From NCBI GenBank assembly GCA_019203745.1, contig CP078104.1, positions 310,001 to 374,000 of the forward strand: a stretch of 64,000 bases of DNA, written 5' to 3'. Shown in pieces: positions 42,751 through 52,934 of this stretch; the first letter of the stretch is position 1, and each line of letters opens with the position of its first letter. Source of the stretch: Chryseobacterium sp. E1. GTDB taxonomy: Bacteria; Bacteroidota; Bacteroidia; Flavobacteriales; Weeksellaceae. A program made the position numbers and the translations under genes. Below the pieces are notes generated by a model that saw only the letters and a program-made list of their open reading frames with translations, was not told the DNA's origin and ran no database searches.

Positions 42751-43101
42751 TTAAATTTTGGCAGAAGTTCTGAACTGACCAGGAGTGAGTCCTGTCATTT
42801 TTTAAAAAACTTGGAAAAATTGGATGGATCGTAAGTAAATATACGGGCGATTTCTGCCACAGAATAATCAGAAGCAGCGAGCATCTTTTAGCTTCTTCAA
42901 TAATTTTTTCATCATAAAAATAACAAGGATGCTGACCGGTTTCTTTTTAATGGTATCGGTAAGATGTTTATGGGAAACAGCAAGCTCTCCGGCGATCTCA
43001 TTCAGTTCCAAAAATTCGGGAACGGTACCGGTAATAACATCCTGAATGTGTTTTTCTAAAAAGGCAAAATAGTGGCGGGTAATCTCTTCACTTCTTTTCA
43101 T
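42751..43101 (-). CDS. Short stand-alone AraC-type DNA-binding protein
   Basis: About 118 aa after one-base additions near 42943, 42890 and 42803: MKRSEEITRHYFAFLEKHI..., first HTH FLELNEIAGELAVSHKHLTDTIKKETG, second HTH AASDYSVAEIARIFTYDPSNFSKFFKKMTGLTPGQFRTSAKI. This is only the two-HTH AraC domain without an effector domain, so it should bind DNA without a built-in ligand sensor, or depend on a partner. Target unknown. Stand-alone gene. Confidence 0.75.
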
Positions 43102-43253
43102 GTTATCTGTTCTTGCAATCAGTTTAAATATATAAATTTAATGATAAGAAATAAAACTTCATGGTGAACTTTTCGGGTATTTACATTTATGCTTCAGCAA
43201 CAGTCTTTGAACATGATACACCCATCATCCCTATTGTGAATTATGGCTCAGAA

Positions 43254-43349
43254 CAAAAAAGATCCCTTAAGAGATCTTTTTATTGAGATAAACTTTTGTG
43301 TTTTCAGAATCATTTAATGTAAAAACCAATTGTGATAGCCATGAAAACT
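43254..43349 (-). ncRNA. Candidate small RNA or leader transcript (site C)
   Basis: A canonical promoter (TTTG-N20-TACTTTTG, 43355-43386) drives a minus-strand transcript of ~95 nt ending at the hairpin AAAAGATCCCTTAAGAGATCTTTT (43257-43280) with a T-run. It contains AGTTTTCATGGCTAT (43348-43334), 14/15 identical to site A, and a possible 10-residue ORF MAITIGFYIK. No longer gene on this strand before the terminator. Confidence 0.5.
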
Positions 43350-43354
43350 ATTTT

Positions 43355-43386
43355 GCAAAAGTAGGGATACCATTTCATCAGGTCAA
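43355..43386 (-). promoter_or_regulatory. Bacteroidota-type promoter of site C transcript
   Basis: On the minus strand TTTG (43386-43383) and TACTTTTG (43362-43355) are 20 bases apart, an ideal -33/-7 arrangement. Confidence 0.65.
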
Positions 43387-43938
43387 AAAATACCCTGTAG
43401 AATTTTCACAATGCATTTGTAAAATTTTTTCTACAAAAATATTAATATGCAAAAAATATTTAATCAAAGTCTAAAACAATTCATCATTGCATTTTTCAAA
43501 ATCACTCATCAAGATCAATATATTAAAAATCAACGTAATGCATTTAAAATCATTATACTTAATCTACAAGTATCCAATACCAACCTGTTCTTTTTTAAAT
43601 GTTAAAAAGAAAACTGTCTGTATCAAAACAGGTTTATTTTGTAGAATAAATTTTCACAAACCGTAGAAATATTTCTACAAAAACCATCCCGTAATTCTCC
43701 TTATCCATTACCAATAAAGACAAAACTCATATGAAAACAGTTTGGAAGATATCTGTTTATGTCTATAATTTCATTACTTTTACAACTTAAAAAAATAAAA
43801 CACGAAAGACCACGAAACCTTAATGATAAAAATTTATTCTCAATCGTTCCCACTTACTAAAAAAACTTGGACTTGTACAAAAACTATTATTAACCGTTTT
43901 TTGCTCTGATGCAGAAAGCATAGATCAGTTTTGCACAT

Positions 43939-46926
43939 ATGAGAGTTTGGGCATTGTTTTTGCTTGCTTATATATAAATTTCTACGGACAACGCTATACT
44001 TCCACATGGTATAATATAGACAACGGACTTCCGCAAAGCAGCGCCAAGGCCATTGCCAAGGATAAATACGGCTTTATCTGGATCTCTACAGAAAACGGAA
44101 TTGTAAGGTATGACGGAAGCTCATTCATCACGTTCAATAATTTCAGAGTCAATAATCTTCATTTCGGAGAATTTATCGGAGATCCGTTGCAAGACAGTAT
44201 TACGGTTCTCAATAATTTTCAGCAAAATAAGATTATTATTAAAAACAGATTCCCAAGGCTGACCAGACTTTACAGCAATGATAAAGCCGTTTTTTCTGAA
44301 GAAAACAGCTCTTTGCACCGGGTAACCAATAATATTATCAACTCCAGTTTTTATAATGATGTTCATTATTATATCAGGCTAAAGAATTCAACTTATCTTT
44401 TTAAGGAAAAAGACACCATCACTTACAGGGATGAAAAAGGAAAAGAAACCAAAATAACACTTCCGTTTTCCAACAGGGACCTTAACAATATTTTTGTATT
44501 CAATGAGGTTCTTTTCATTAATGATATGAAAGCCCGGAAGACTTATTCTATAGATAAGGGAAAGGTTTCTGTATCTGCAAAGCCTACCCTGTTTAATGAT
44601 CCTGAGACCAAAATCTACTGGCAGCAGGTCACAAAACAGATCTTCATCATCAACCGTAATAACATTTATATTGTGAAATGCAACGGTGTTGATCTGGCTT
44701 TAAAGTTTCTTGTAAAATATGATGAAATAGGCAGCCATTCTTACTGTTCCATGTATTATGGTAAGGATTTTAACAGGCTTTATCTGGGTACTCTGAATAA
44801 CGGGCTTAATGTGCTCAAACTTTCGGATTTTCATGTGGCAAAAAGGAAACTCCTTTTTCCAATAACATTTATTATGCTTCTCTGCCACTCGGTAAGAATA
44901 CGATCATTACGGAAGATGGAACTGTATTTGACAAAAATGGTGTTGTCAGCCGGTATCCGTTTGGAAATAACGACAGCAATTTCATGATGCATGACCGGTC
45001 CGGAAATATTCTGATCCGAAAAAGAGGCAGTGTCATAAGATTTGATCCAAATTCTGGTTTCAAAAAGAAAGATTCTACTTTTATGAAGCAGGGATTTGAA
45101 GCTTTTTTCAAAGCGGTGACTTTTATGCTTCCACTATTTCAGATGCTTCCGGCTATGAGCTAAGACTTTCCAGAAAAGATATATTTTCCCAACCGGATTT
45201 TACCTGTCATTTTAAAAATCCTGTCAATACTTTGATCCAGTGTAATAATAATGAGATCCTGGCAGGCTGTAGTGACGGCCTTTATACTGTAAGTCTTGGA
45301 ACCGGTACCGTAAAAGCTATTCAGAGAAATATCCATATAAAAAACATTATAAAAACAAAGGATAACCTGATCTGGGTGACTACTGATAAGGATGGCTTTT
45401 ATCTTTTCAGGAATCAAAAGCTGATCAAGATGCCTAACGACAGGAATAACTACCTTCAGTCTGCACATTATATCCTTGAAGACAGCAAGGGATCTTACTG
45501 GATATCTTCCAATAACGGCTTGTTTAAGGTGCCGAAAAACCAACTTCTGCAATATGCTTCAGACGGCAAAACTCCTGTTTATTATTATCGATTTACCAAG
45601 CGTGACGGTTTCCTGTCCAATGAATTCAATGGAAATTCGCAACCTAATGCCTATGCGCTGGAGAACGGAGAATTTGTATTTCCTTCAATGGATGGTTTTG
45701 TATTTTTCAATCCGGAGAGTATCAAAACTTTTTATCCTGATAAAAACGATTCTATATTGAAAGAATAAAGATCGGAAATGCCGAAACCCGATATTTTCAT
45801 CAGCCCCTCGATTTAAGGAATGATTATAAAACAGCAGATATTTTTATAGACATTCCCTATTATTCTAACCTTGAAAATCTTTATTTAGAAGCCAGAATAT
45901 CCGGTAAAGAAAGTACGGAATGGGAACCGATCGCCATAGGCAAGGAGTTGAAATACAGCATCAGCAATCTCACTCCGGGTGAATATACGCTCAGCGTAAG
46001 AATGCTTATTTCTCCGGATGGAAAACTGGAAGAAAAAACAATCCGTTTCAAGATCCAGCCGCTTTTTTATCAGACGCTGCTGTTCCGGGTATCGCTATCC
46101 ATCATTATTCTGATCATCATTATTGTGATTGTTCAGCTGATGACCAATTTTTACGGATCAAAAACAAGGTACTCAAGCAGATTGTCCATAATAAAAATTC
46201 AGAGCTTAAAGAAACTTCTCTTACTCTTGAAGGGGTAAAAAGTGATCTGCGGAAGGAGACAGAATATCAGAAAAAACTTGTAGAAACCATCAGCCACGAT
46301 ATTACTACGCCGATAAGGTTCATTGCCATGCTTTCTCAAAAGCTTCATGAATCGGATGATGTGGAGCTTCAGAAAAAGTATTTTGACAGTATTTATAAAT
46401 CCTCCGAACAGCTTTATCAGTTTACTTTGAATCTGAAGGAATATACAGAACTTTATAAAGCCGAAAATATTTTTGAAGAGCAGGAATATCCTGTTCATAA
46501 AATCCTGGATATCAAGAAAAGATTATTCCATGAAATTGCCAAAGAGAAAGGTACCTCCATTACCAATATAACGGAACATACCGTTTATTCGAGAGTCAAT
46601 GAAAGTATTCTGACAGCTATCATTCACAATCTTCTGGATAATGCGGTCAAAAATACTTTTGATGGGGAAATTACCCTGAATATTACAGAAAACAACCAAA
46701 CACCCACAATAACAATTGCTGATACGGGAGCAGGTATGTCTGCAGATCAGATCAGCACCTATATGAACCTGTTTAAAAATCCTAAACTGGAAACCCCAAG
46801 CTTTAAAGGAAAAGGCCTTGGGCTTCATATGGTGATTCATTTGGTCAAAAGATAAATGCTGAAATCAGTTTCAGACAAAATCATCCCAAGGGAACTGTTG
46901 TGGAAATTATGCTCAATAAAAACTAA
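43939..46926 (+). CDS. Two-component sensor histidine kinase with N-terminal beta-propeller
   Basis: About 1,000 aa after one-base repairs (43949, 44848, 45100, 45754, 46146, 46850 and others). Signal-anchored N-terminus, then Reg_prop-type propeller repeats (WYNIDNGLPQSSAKAIAKD, GFIWISTENGIVRYDG, GSYWISSNNGLFKV), a Y_Y_Y-like domain, one transmembrane helix (SLSIIILIIIIVIVQLM), a short coiled coil and a kinase core: H-box ETISHDITTPIRFI, N-box NLLDNAVKNT, G1 DTGAGMS, G2 GKGLGLHMV. Senses something periplasmic and signals to the LuxR-type regulator that starts 5 bases later. Unlike hybrid systems in this phylum, the receiver is separate. Confidence 0.85.
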
Positions 46927-46931
46927 TTTAT

Positions 46932-47541
46932 ATGAAAGAAAGAATATTAATCGCTGATGATCATTACGTAGTAAGAGCAGGAACGGCGCTGGTACTGGAA
47001 ACAGCTTTCCCTGGTCTTGAAATAGATTTTGCAGAAAACTATGAGCAGGTCAAAAAAAGCTAACCACCCAGCAATACGGCCTTCTTATTCTGGATATTGA
47101 TATGCCCGGTACCCAATACAAAAAAATGATTTCCGAACTGAAAGGGATACGGAAAGATATAAAAATTCTTGTTTTTTCAGGCTATGATAAGGATGTGGCT
47201 ATACAGTACATCAGAGAAGGTGCTGAAGGCTATCTGAATAAACAGAGCAGTGAAGAAGAGATCAAAACCGCTGTAAAAACCGTGATTGAAAAAGGTTACT
47301 TTTATCCGGCAGAACTGATCGGGCTTATTATTCAGAACAAAAGGGATAATCCTGCAGAGAAGCTGTCGACCCGTGAATATGAAATTTTTAAACTGCTGGC
47401 AGACGGAAACGGAAATCTCGAAATCGCCAACAAGCTTAATATCCAGATGTCTACCGTAAGTACCTATAAAAAAGGATCTTTCAGAAACTGGATGTGAATA
47501 ATATTGCTGAGCTGATCAAAGTCTATGATATGATGCATTAA
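46932..47541 (+). CDS. NarL/LuxR-family response regulator
   Basis: About 203 aa. The receiver domain has acidic pair IADDHYV, phospho-acceptor in LLILDIDMPG, Thr/Ser-type VFSGYD and Lys in YLNKQSS. The C-terminal LuxR HTH reads LSTREYEIFKLLADGNGNLEIANKLNIQMSTVSTYKKRIFQKL. Breaks near 47060 and 47475 (KKRIF) are one-base losses. Cotranscribed with the sensor kinase, its evident partner; target genes unknown, the adjacent MFS gene being a candidate only by position. Confidence 0.87.
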
Positions 47542-47697
47542 TAAAATCACTGATTTTTCAGCGATTCGGTTTTCATATCGTTATAAGCAGTACCTATCAT
47601 GGCGATTGAGATAATGATTTTTACATTCGAAAAATAATCAGGAAATTTACAAAACCTTATTTTCTATGAAATCAGTGCATTTTTAACTGCAAAACTC

Positions 47698-48896
47698 ATG
47701 AATCTATCTGAAAAAGCAGACCAGGGAAGCCAGCGTTTCCGGTATATAAAACTTTGTATCTTTCTTTCCGGACTTTCGGTATTTGCACAGCTTTATCTTT
47801 TTCAGCCGCTGCTGCCCATGGCTGCGGAATATTTTAAGGTATCAGTTGGCAATACTTCACTGCTTGTATCATCTTCTACGATTGGTATGGCACTGGGACT
47901 TCTGTTTTTTGCCTTTAAAGCCGACAGTTATTCCAGGAAAGGGCTGATGGTATTTTCTCTGATCTCATCTGCTTTACTCACTATCCTGTCAACATGGGTT
48001 CCAAGTCTCAACCTTCTGATTGTCATTGGTCTTCTCAAAGGTTTTGTTGTTTCAGGAGTCTCAGCGGTAGCCCTCGCCTATCTTACAGAGGAAGTAAGTG
48101 CGTTAGCTGTTCCAATGGCAATCAGTATGTATCTAAGTGGTAATACAATCGGCGGTATGAGTGGAAGAATATTCTCAACCCTTCTTGCCGGAGAATTCGG
48201 TTGGCGTAATGCTATTCTGATCATCGGAATAGAAAGTTTAATTCTTGGAATGGTATTCTGGAAATTATTTCCCAAATCTCAATTTTTTAATCCTCAGAAA
48301 ACAGATTATCACCTGAAGGTAAAGCAGATGAAATTTTTCCTTACGAACCCTTACATGCTTCGCCTGTATTTCATTGCAGCATTGCTAATGGGTGTTTTTG
48401 TAAGTATCTACAATTATCTGACCTTCAGATTAGAGGCTGCTCCTTTCTCTTTAAGCCATTTCATCATTGCATTTATCTTTTTAATGTATATTTTCGGTGT
48501 TTTCGGAACTATGGTTACGGGCCGTCTCTCCAAAAGATTTCAGATGAATGATATCCTGAAGGTATCCGTTGTTTCTATGCTTTTAGGAGCTATTTTGTTG
48601 CTCTCAGAGAATATATTCGTTCTTATTTCCGGTCTTGGGCTCTTTACCCTTTCATTTTTGCCGCCCATACTATGGCCAGCCAGATGACGGCTCTCTATGC
48701 CAAACGGGGAAAATCTTCAGCAACCTCTATCTACTGGCTGTTTTATTATTTTGGTTCAAGTATTCTGGGAAGCGGTACCGGCTATCTACTTCATGCCTAT
48801 TCATGGAATGTTTTCATTGGCATTCTGATGATCGCCATTACTACCGCTCTTCTGCTCGCCACCGCTAATTATACCCAAAGAGATCGGAAGAACTAG
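47698..48896 (+). CDS. Major facilitator superfamily transporter (YnfM-like)
   Basis: About 400 aa with 12 predicted helices. Visible: QLYLFQPLLPMAAEYFKVS, the loop 2-3 region FKADSYSRKGLMVFSL (MFS A-like motif), LTEEVSALAVPMAISMYLSGNTIGGMSGR and a cytoplasmic loop GRLSKRFQMND before the second half. One T missing near 48655 splits helix 10 (TLSFFAAHTMASQMTALYAKRG). Resembles drug or arabinose-efflux-like MFS exporters; substrate unknown. Confidence 0.82.
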
Positions 48897-49034
48897 TACC
48901 ACATAGGTACCACATTCATTTTCATGAGATTATCCTTATAAAGACTGTAGCCCCGTTGTTTTAACACTTTATTAATTTTTATAATAAAAATTTAACCTAA
49001 TCTTCCCTGAAACAAGACTTAATAATGCAATGCC

Positions 49035-49050
49035 GGGCATAGTATTTGCA
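49035..49050 (+). promoter_or_regulatory. Sigma-54-like promoter
   Basis: GGGCATAGTATTTGCA: GG and GC exactly 12 bases apart with a perfect TTTGCA -12 side, 42 bases before the next gene's ATG. Confidence 0.5.
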
Positions 49051-49091
49051 GTTTCATCTTTACCTTTTCACCATTAAAAATTCAAAATATT

Positions 49092-49504
49092 ATGAATGTA
49101 GCAGATCTAAAAATCAGAAACTTAGTCGAGTACAAAAACCAGATTTATACGATCACTGAGATTTTTCAGCGTGTCGGGCAGACATATTTTGTTAAAATTG
49201 AAAATGATATCCATAGTGTTTCAGTTCCTGCTGATTCCATAAAACCTATTAAGATTACGGAGGAATGGCTTGAAAAATTCGGTTTTTCAAGAACCTATTC
49301 ATCGGAACAGCGGATACGGTATGAGCGGCCGGAAACATTTATCAAATACGATATCGACCTGAGTTCCAGAAAAATACTGGAAGGACTTAAGATATATGGA
49401 AATGCCATAAAATGCAGATATATTCATGAATTTCAGAATATTTTCTCTTGCCTTTTGGAAAAGAACCTGCTTTACATTTTGGCTACCTAAAGACAGAATC
49501 ATAG
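49092..49504 (+). CDS. Hypothetical protein, possibly sigma-54-controlled
   Basis: About 137 aa. MNVADLKIRNLVEYKNQIYTI..., a beta-rich N-terminal half with P-A-D-S-I-K-P-I-K-I-T pattern, then KYIHEFQ-like helix YIHEFQNIFSCLF. One T added near 49458 gives the end FGKEPALHFGYLKTES with a stop at 49504. Proteins of this shape recur in Chryseobacterium without known function. Preceded by a sigma-54-like element and followed by a strong terminator, so monocistronic. Confidence 0.6.
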
Positions 49505-49523
49505 TTTAATAGTTCTTAGTTGT

Positions 49524-49560
49524 AGAAAACCACAGTGGTAGCCATACTGTGGTTTTCTTC
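49524..49560 (+). terminator. Rho-independent terminator
   Basis: AGAAAACCACAGT and ACTGTGGTTTTCT form a 13-bp perfect stem with a 9-base loop. Confidence 0.85.
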
Positions 49561-49683
49561 TTTTAAAAAGCATTCGAGCCGTCTCTCATAAAAATTCATT
49601 AAAAATAAAATTCCGAAAAATTCACCATTGATCATTCATTCATTTCGTGCAAATTTGTATGAATAATATGAAAAAACAGGACA

Positions 49684-50031
49684 ATGATTATAAAGGTTAT
49701 TAATTCAATACTGATTCTTGCAGCGGTCTTTATGGGCTTCAAACAAGGGTGGGCAATGATTTCAGGAAAACCTGAAATGGCTGAAATGTTTGGCAAATGG
49801 GGCTTTGACAAAACCGGACTTATGATCAATGGCGCCGTTACCATACTTGCTTCCGTAATGATCCTGTTCCCTAAAACATTTGTCTGGGGAAATTTTCTGA
49901 TGGCAGCAGGTATATTGCTGATCATGTGTTTTCATCTTATGAACAGGGATTTAAAAGGTGTTGCCATAGAACTTCCGTTTCTCTGTCTGAATCTGCTTAT
50001 TATTTATCTTCAGCACCCACTTAAAAGCTAA
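49684..50031 (+). CDS. DoxX-like small membrane protein
   Basis: Intact 115 aa with four hydrophobic helices (VINSILILAAVFMGFKQGW, LMINGAVTILASVMILFP, FLMAAGILLIMCFHL, ELPFLCLNLLIIYL), typical of DoxX-type proteins. The family is associated with redox/quinone or sulfur oxidation contexts, but most members are uncharacterised. Four bases separate it from the following lipoprotein gene. Confidence 0.65.
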   Translation: MIIKVINSILILAAVFMGFKQGWAMISGKPEMAEMFGKWGFDKTGLMINGAVTILASVMILFPKTFVWGNFLMAAGILLIMCFHLMNRDLKGVAIELPFLCLNLLIIYLQHPLKS

Positions 50032-50035
50032 AGCA

Positions 50036-50474
50036 ATGATAAAAAAATACAAACTGATGAGCATCATGGTGATAAGTTTCTCATGTATAGCCTGTGGACA
50101 AAAAACAGATCAACAACAATCAAAGACCACAATACAACTTTCAAAAAAACAACAGACAATGGATGTATCAAAAATAACAGATCCTACTGTAAAACAGGCA
50201 ATAGAAGCATTACAGACAGGCGATAAAAATGGTATAGCTTTTTCACAGAAAACCCTGTCATGACAGATGACGGCAATACTGTAGATTTCAAATCTTTTTT
50301 CTCCAATGCTCTGGGAAAAGAATCGTTTCTCAGCATAGATCGGGTTGAAAATGACGGACAAACTCTTTATGGAAAATTTAATGCCGGAAAATGGGGCACA
50401 TTCCCGGTATTTTTAAATTCCACAAAAATCCTGAAGGAAAATTTGACAGACTGGATATTGGGCAAGCAAGGTAA
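50036..50474 (+). CDS. NTF2/SnoaL-like lipoprotein
   Basis: About 146 aa after one-base repairs near 50240 and 50415. Lipobox in ISFSCIACGQ, a Gln-rich spacer, then an NTF2-like domain: DPTVKQAIEALQTGDKNGWYSFFTENPVMTDDG (here joined by repair), ALGKESF and the end KFDRLDIGQAR typical of SnoaL-like folds. Binding pocket ligand unknown. Operon with the DoxX-like gene. Confidence 0.6.
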
Positions 50475-50506
50475 TTTTTTCGGTCCATGATGTTTAGATA
50501 AAATAA

Positions 50507-50534
50507 AAACCGGTTCAAATGAACCGGTTTCCAT
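50507..50534. terminator. Terminator between converging genes
   Basis: AAACCGGTTC and GAACCGGTTT with an AAAT loop; the better T-run is on the minus strand. Confidence 0.75.
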
Positions 50535-50582
50535 GTATAAAAGCTTATGCTGCACGCTGATCAATATTGTTTTTTCGGTTGT

Positions 50583-50991
50583 TTAGCTTTTGAAAACCAA
50601 CTTATTGGCCAGTTTCAGGGTGTAAATATTTTTACTTTAGTAAGCGTATATTTCCCTTTTGTATAGATAACCGCTTTTTTGGATGCCTTTTTATCAAGTA
50701 CGAGACTTCCATCGGATGAAGGCAGGAATAATTCTGCCTGCTTGCCGTCTTCACTCATAATGATGGTTGCATTAAGTATAGCTTTTCTTATTATCCACTT
50801 CTTTAAGCTGTATTTTTGCTCAAAAAGTCTTACACAATCATTTTTAAGACTGAAAAAGTATACCCTGCAGAGCCTTTGCATCCATGTTTATCTTTATCAG
50901 AACCGGCCCCTTTTGGACTAAGCTGTGCTGAAACGCCTGAAGCAAACATGAGAACCGTCATTGCTGTAATAAAAATTTTTACGTTTTTCAT
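50583..50991 (-). CDS. Secreted protein of unknown function
   Basis: About 136 aa after one-base additions near 50858, 50800 and 50633. Signal peptide MKNVKIFITAMTVLMFASGVSAQ; mature part begins LSPKGAG with two Cys (KHGCKGSAGY, NDCVRLFEQ), then a beta-rich domain (LNATIIMSEDGKQAELFLPS) and ends LKLANKLVFKS. No family recognised. Monocistronic, converging on the DoxX/lipoprotein pair. Confidence 0.55.
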
Positions 50992-51085
50992 ATGTTTTTA
51001 ATTTATCGAATTTTGTTTTAATTTATCATTTTATTTTCTTCTTTCAAAATAAATGCCGAATAAAGTTATATTTAAAATTCTATAA

Positions 51086-51118
51086 GAAAAAAGGTTGTTT
51101 CAAATCCTGAAACAACCA
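51086..51118 (-). terminator. Terminator of the serine hydrolase gene
   Basis: GGTTGTTTCA and TGAAACAACC form a 10-bp perfect stem; a T-run follows on the minus strand. Confidence 0.8.
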
Positions 51119-51179
51119 TACATATAACATGATTTTCACAATCCCAAGACTATAAATCAACTTAGAAAAGATCGGTCAA

Positions 51180-52816
51180 TTATTTTATTTTTTTAAACTC
51201 TACGTTGGCAATATTGGCTCCGGCAAGTACAAATCCTGTAATATTTCCTTTTTATCTTTTCTGAAATCCAACTGCCCCAAAAATGATTTATGGGAATAAA
51301 AATTGGTTGAGCTTAAAGGATACAACAGAACATCAGGGTTGATGGGATGCCTGGCTATTAATTTATTATCATTTACAAGTAGTTGATAAATGGTATTGAA
51401 TTCATCATTTCTGTAAAAGCCTGCCAGCTTATCGAGATCTGCTTTATTCCCTTTTATCGGCTCCAGTTTTACTTTCTTACAAGCAAATGCAAAATCTCCT
51501 ACGTTAAAAGTAAGGGCCTCTTTATGAAAGGTCACGCTCGCTGTTGGTATGGCAGGAATACCAAATTGATCACCTCCCATGATGGTTAAGGGCATTTTAC
51601 TTTCTCCCTGATAAAGGTTCTTCCCGTCCGTTGATATATCGAGATAATTTCCAGGGTTAATCTCATACATTCCTTCAAATTTTTAAGTTCGGCAGAGGTA
51701 TAACTCTTTTTCTGAGGTTGTGCAGGCAGCACCTGATGACCTCCAAGAAACAGGTCAACGAGTTTATAGGCGATGAAAAGTCCGTCAAAAGATCCCTTAT
51801 TTCCAGCCAATACAACAGATAACCGATAAGCAGGAATATGCAGTATATAAGATCTGTACCCGGCTGTACCCCTCCATGAAAGACAATATCCAGCCCTTTA
51901 TATTTTCCGGTCTGCAGGCCAAGGCCATACTCTACTCTTTCTCCTGAATTCAGGAAAGTGTTTTGCTGCATTTTATCATAGATCTCCCGGCTTCCGATCA
52001 CAGGTTGCTGATAATTCAAAGCCCATATACACAGGTCATTCAGCGTGGTGAAAATATTGGAAGATCCGTTTTCCATCTGCCCAAGAGGATATTTAAAAAA
52101 TGTTGTACCGCTTACCTGATAAGATTCTGCCCTGTTGGGAGTTATTTTCAACGGATCATTAACAGCCATGGAACCGGTCATCTTCAGCGGCTTGAAAATA
52201 TATTCCTTAAGAAGTTCTCTGAACTCTTTTCTGTAAACTCTGTGCAGAATTTCAGCAAGAAGCATAAAGCCTGTATTATTGTAAGCATACCGTTCTCCCG
52301 GTTTAAAATTGATGCTTTTAATAGCTAAAACCGTTTTTATCGCCTGGTCATTCGTTACCCGGAATTCGTCTCCAAATCCCTGAAGCCTTTTAATGCTTGT
52401 AAAGTCCGGCAATCCGTGAGTATGGTTAGCCAGCTGCCTGATCGTAATTTTATAAGGCAGATTTTTCAGTTCCGGCAGATACGTTCTGATATCATCTTCT
52501 AAAGACAGTCTGCCTTCACGCCCGGCTAAAAGCACAATAAATGCAGTAAATTGTTTGGAAACCGATGCAATATCAAAAGCTGTAGAATCCGTTACCGGAA
52601 TTTTGTCTTCAAGATTAGCAAATCCGTATGTTTTTTTGTAAAGAATTTTTCCGTCTCTTATAATCCCTACTGCCATTCCGGGAGCGTTGGGATCAGAATA
52701 ACTATTGATAAGTGAATCAGCTTTCCTGATTTCATCTTTTGTTCCGGATTGTGCAGAAAAGATCCCGAAATTCAGGACATAAAAAGAAACAGTGTCAGTT
52801 TAATTGTTGGCTTCAT
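51180..52816 (-). CDS. Serine hydrolase of the beta-lactamase/PBP4-like family
   Basis: About 547 aa, exported (MKPTIKLTLFLF... after one-base repair near 52776). Class C-type catalytic motifs: SVSKQF (SxxK), YNN (YxN) and HGG (third motif), with FKPGERYAYNNTGFMLLAEIL between. A ~150-residue beta-rich C-terminal domain follows (NLEGMYEINPGNYLDIS...). Breaks near 51867, 51683 and 51254. May be an esterase, peptidase or penicillin-binding-like protein; beta-lactamase activity is not implied by the fold. Divergent neighbour is an AraC-type regulator gene upstream on the same strand. Confidence 0.82.
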
Positions 52817-52934
52817 TTGTTGTAGTATTTAATGATGAAGCAAATCTGAAACTTTGTGATCATTTAAACATCCGGGTAACGGAAACCGGACACTTTTTTG
52901 AAGAAAATCAGTCCGACTTTAAACCGGACACTTA

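Larger units (their letters stand above)
43102..43938. other. Long intergenic region
   Basis: Over 800 bases of AT-rich DNA. Contains a complete minus-strand promoter-terminator pair (43254-43386) that defines a candidate ~95-nt RNA. The remainder, including ~550 bases before the sensor-kinase gene, shows no supportable gene. Confidence 0.5.

Noticed and set aside
51180..52816. Antibiotic-resistance beta-lactamase
   Set aside because: The SxxK/YxN/HGG motifs define a broad serine-hydrolase family; the extra C-terminal domain and length argue against a true class C beta-lactamase.
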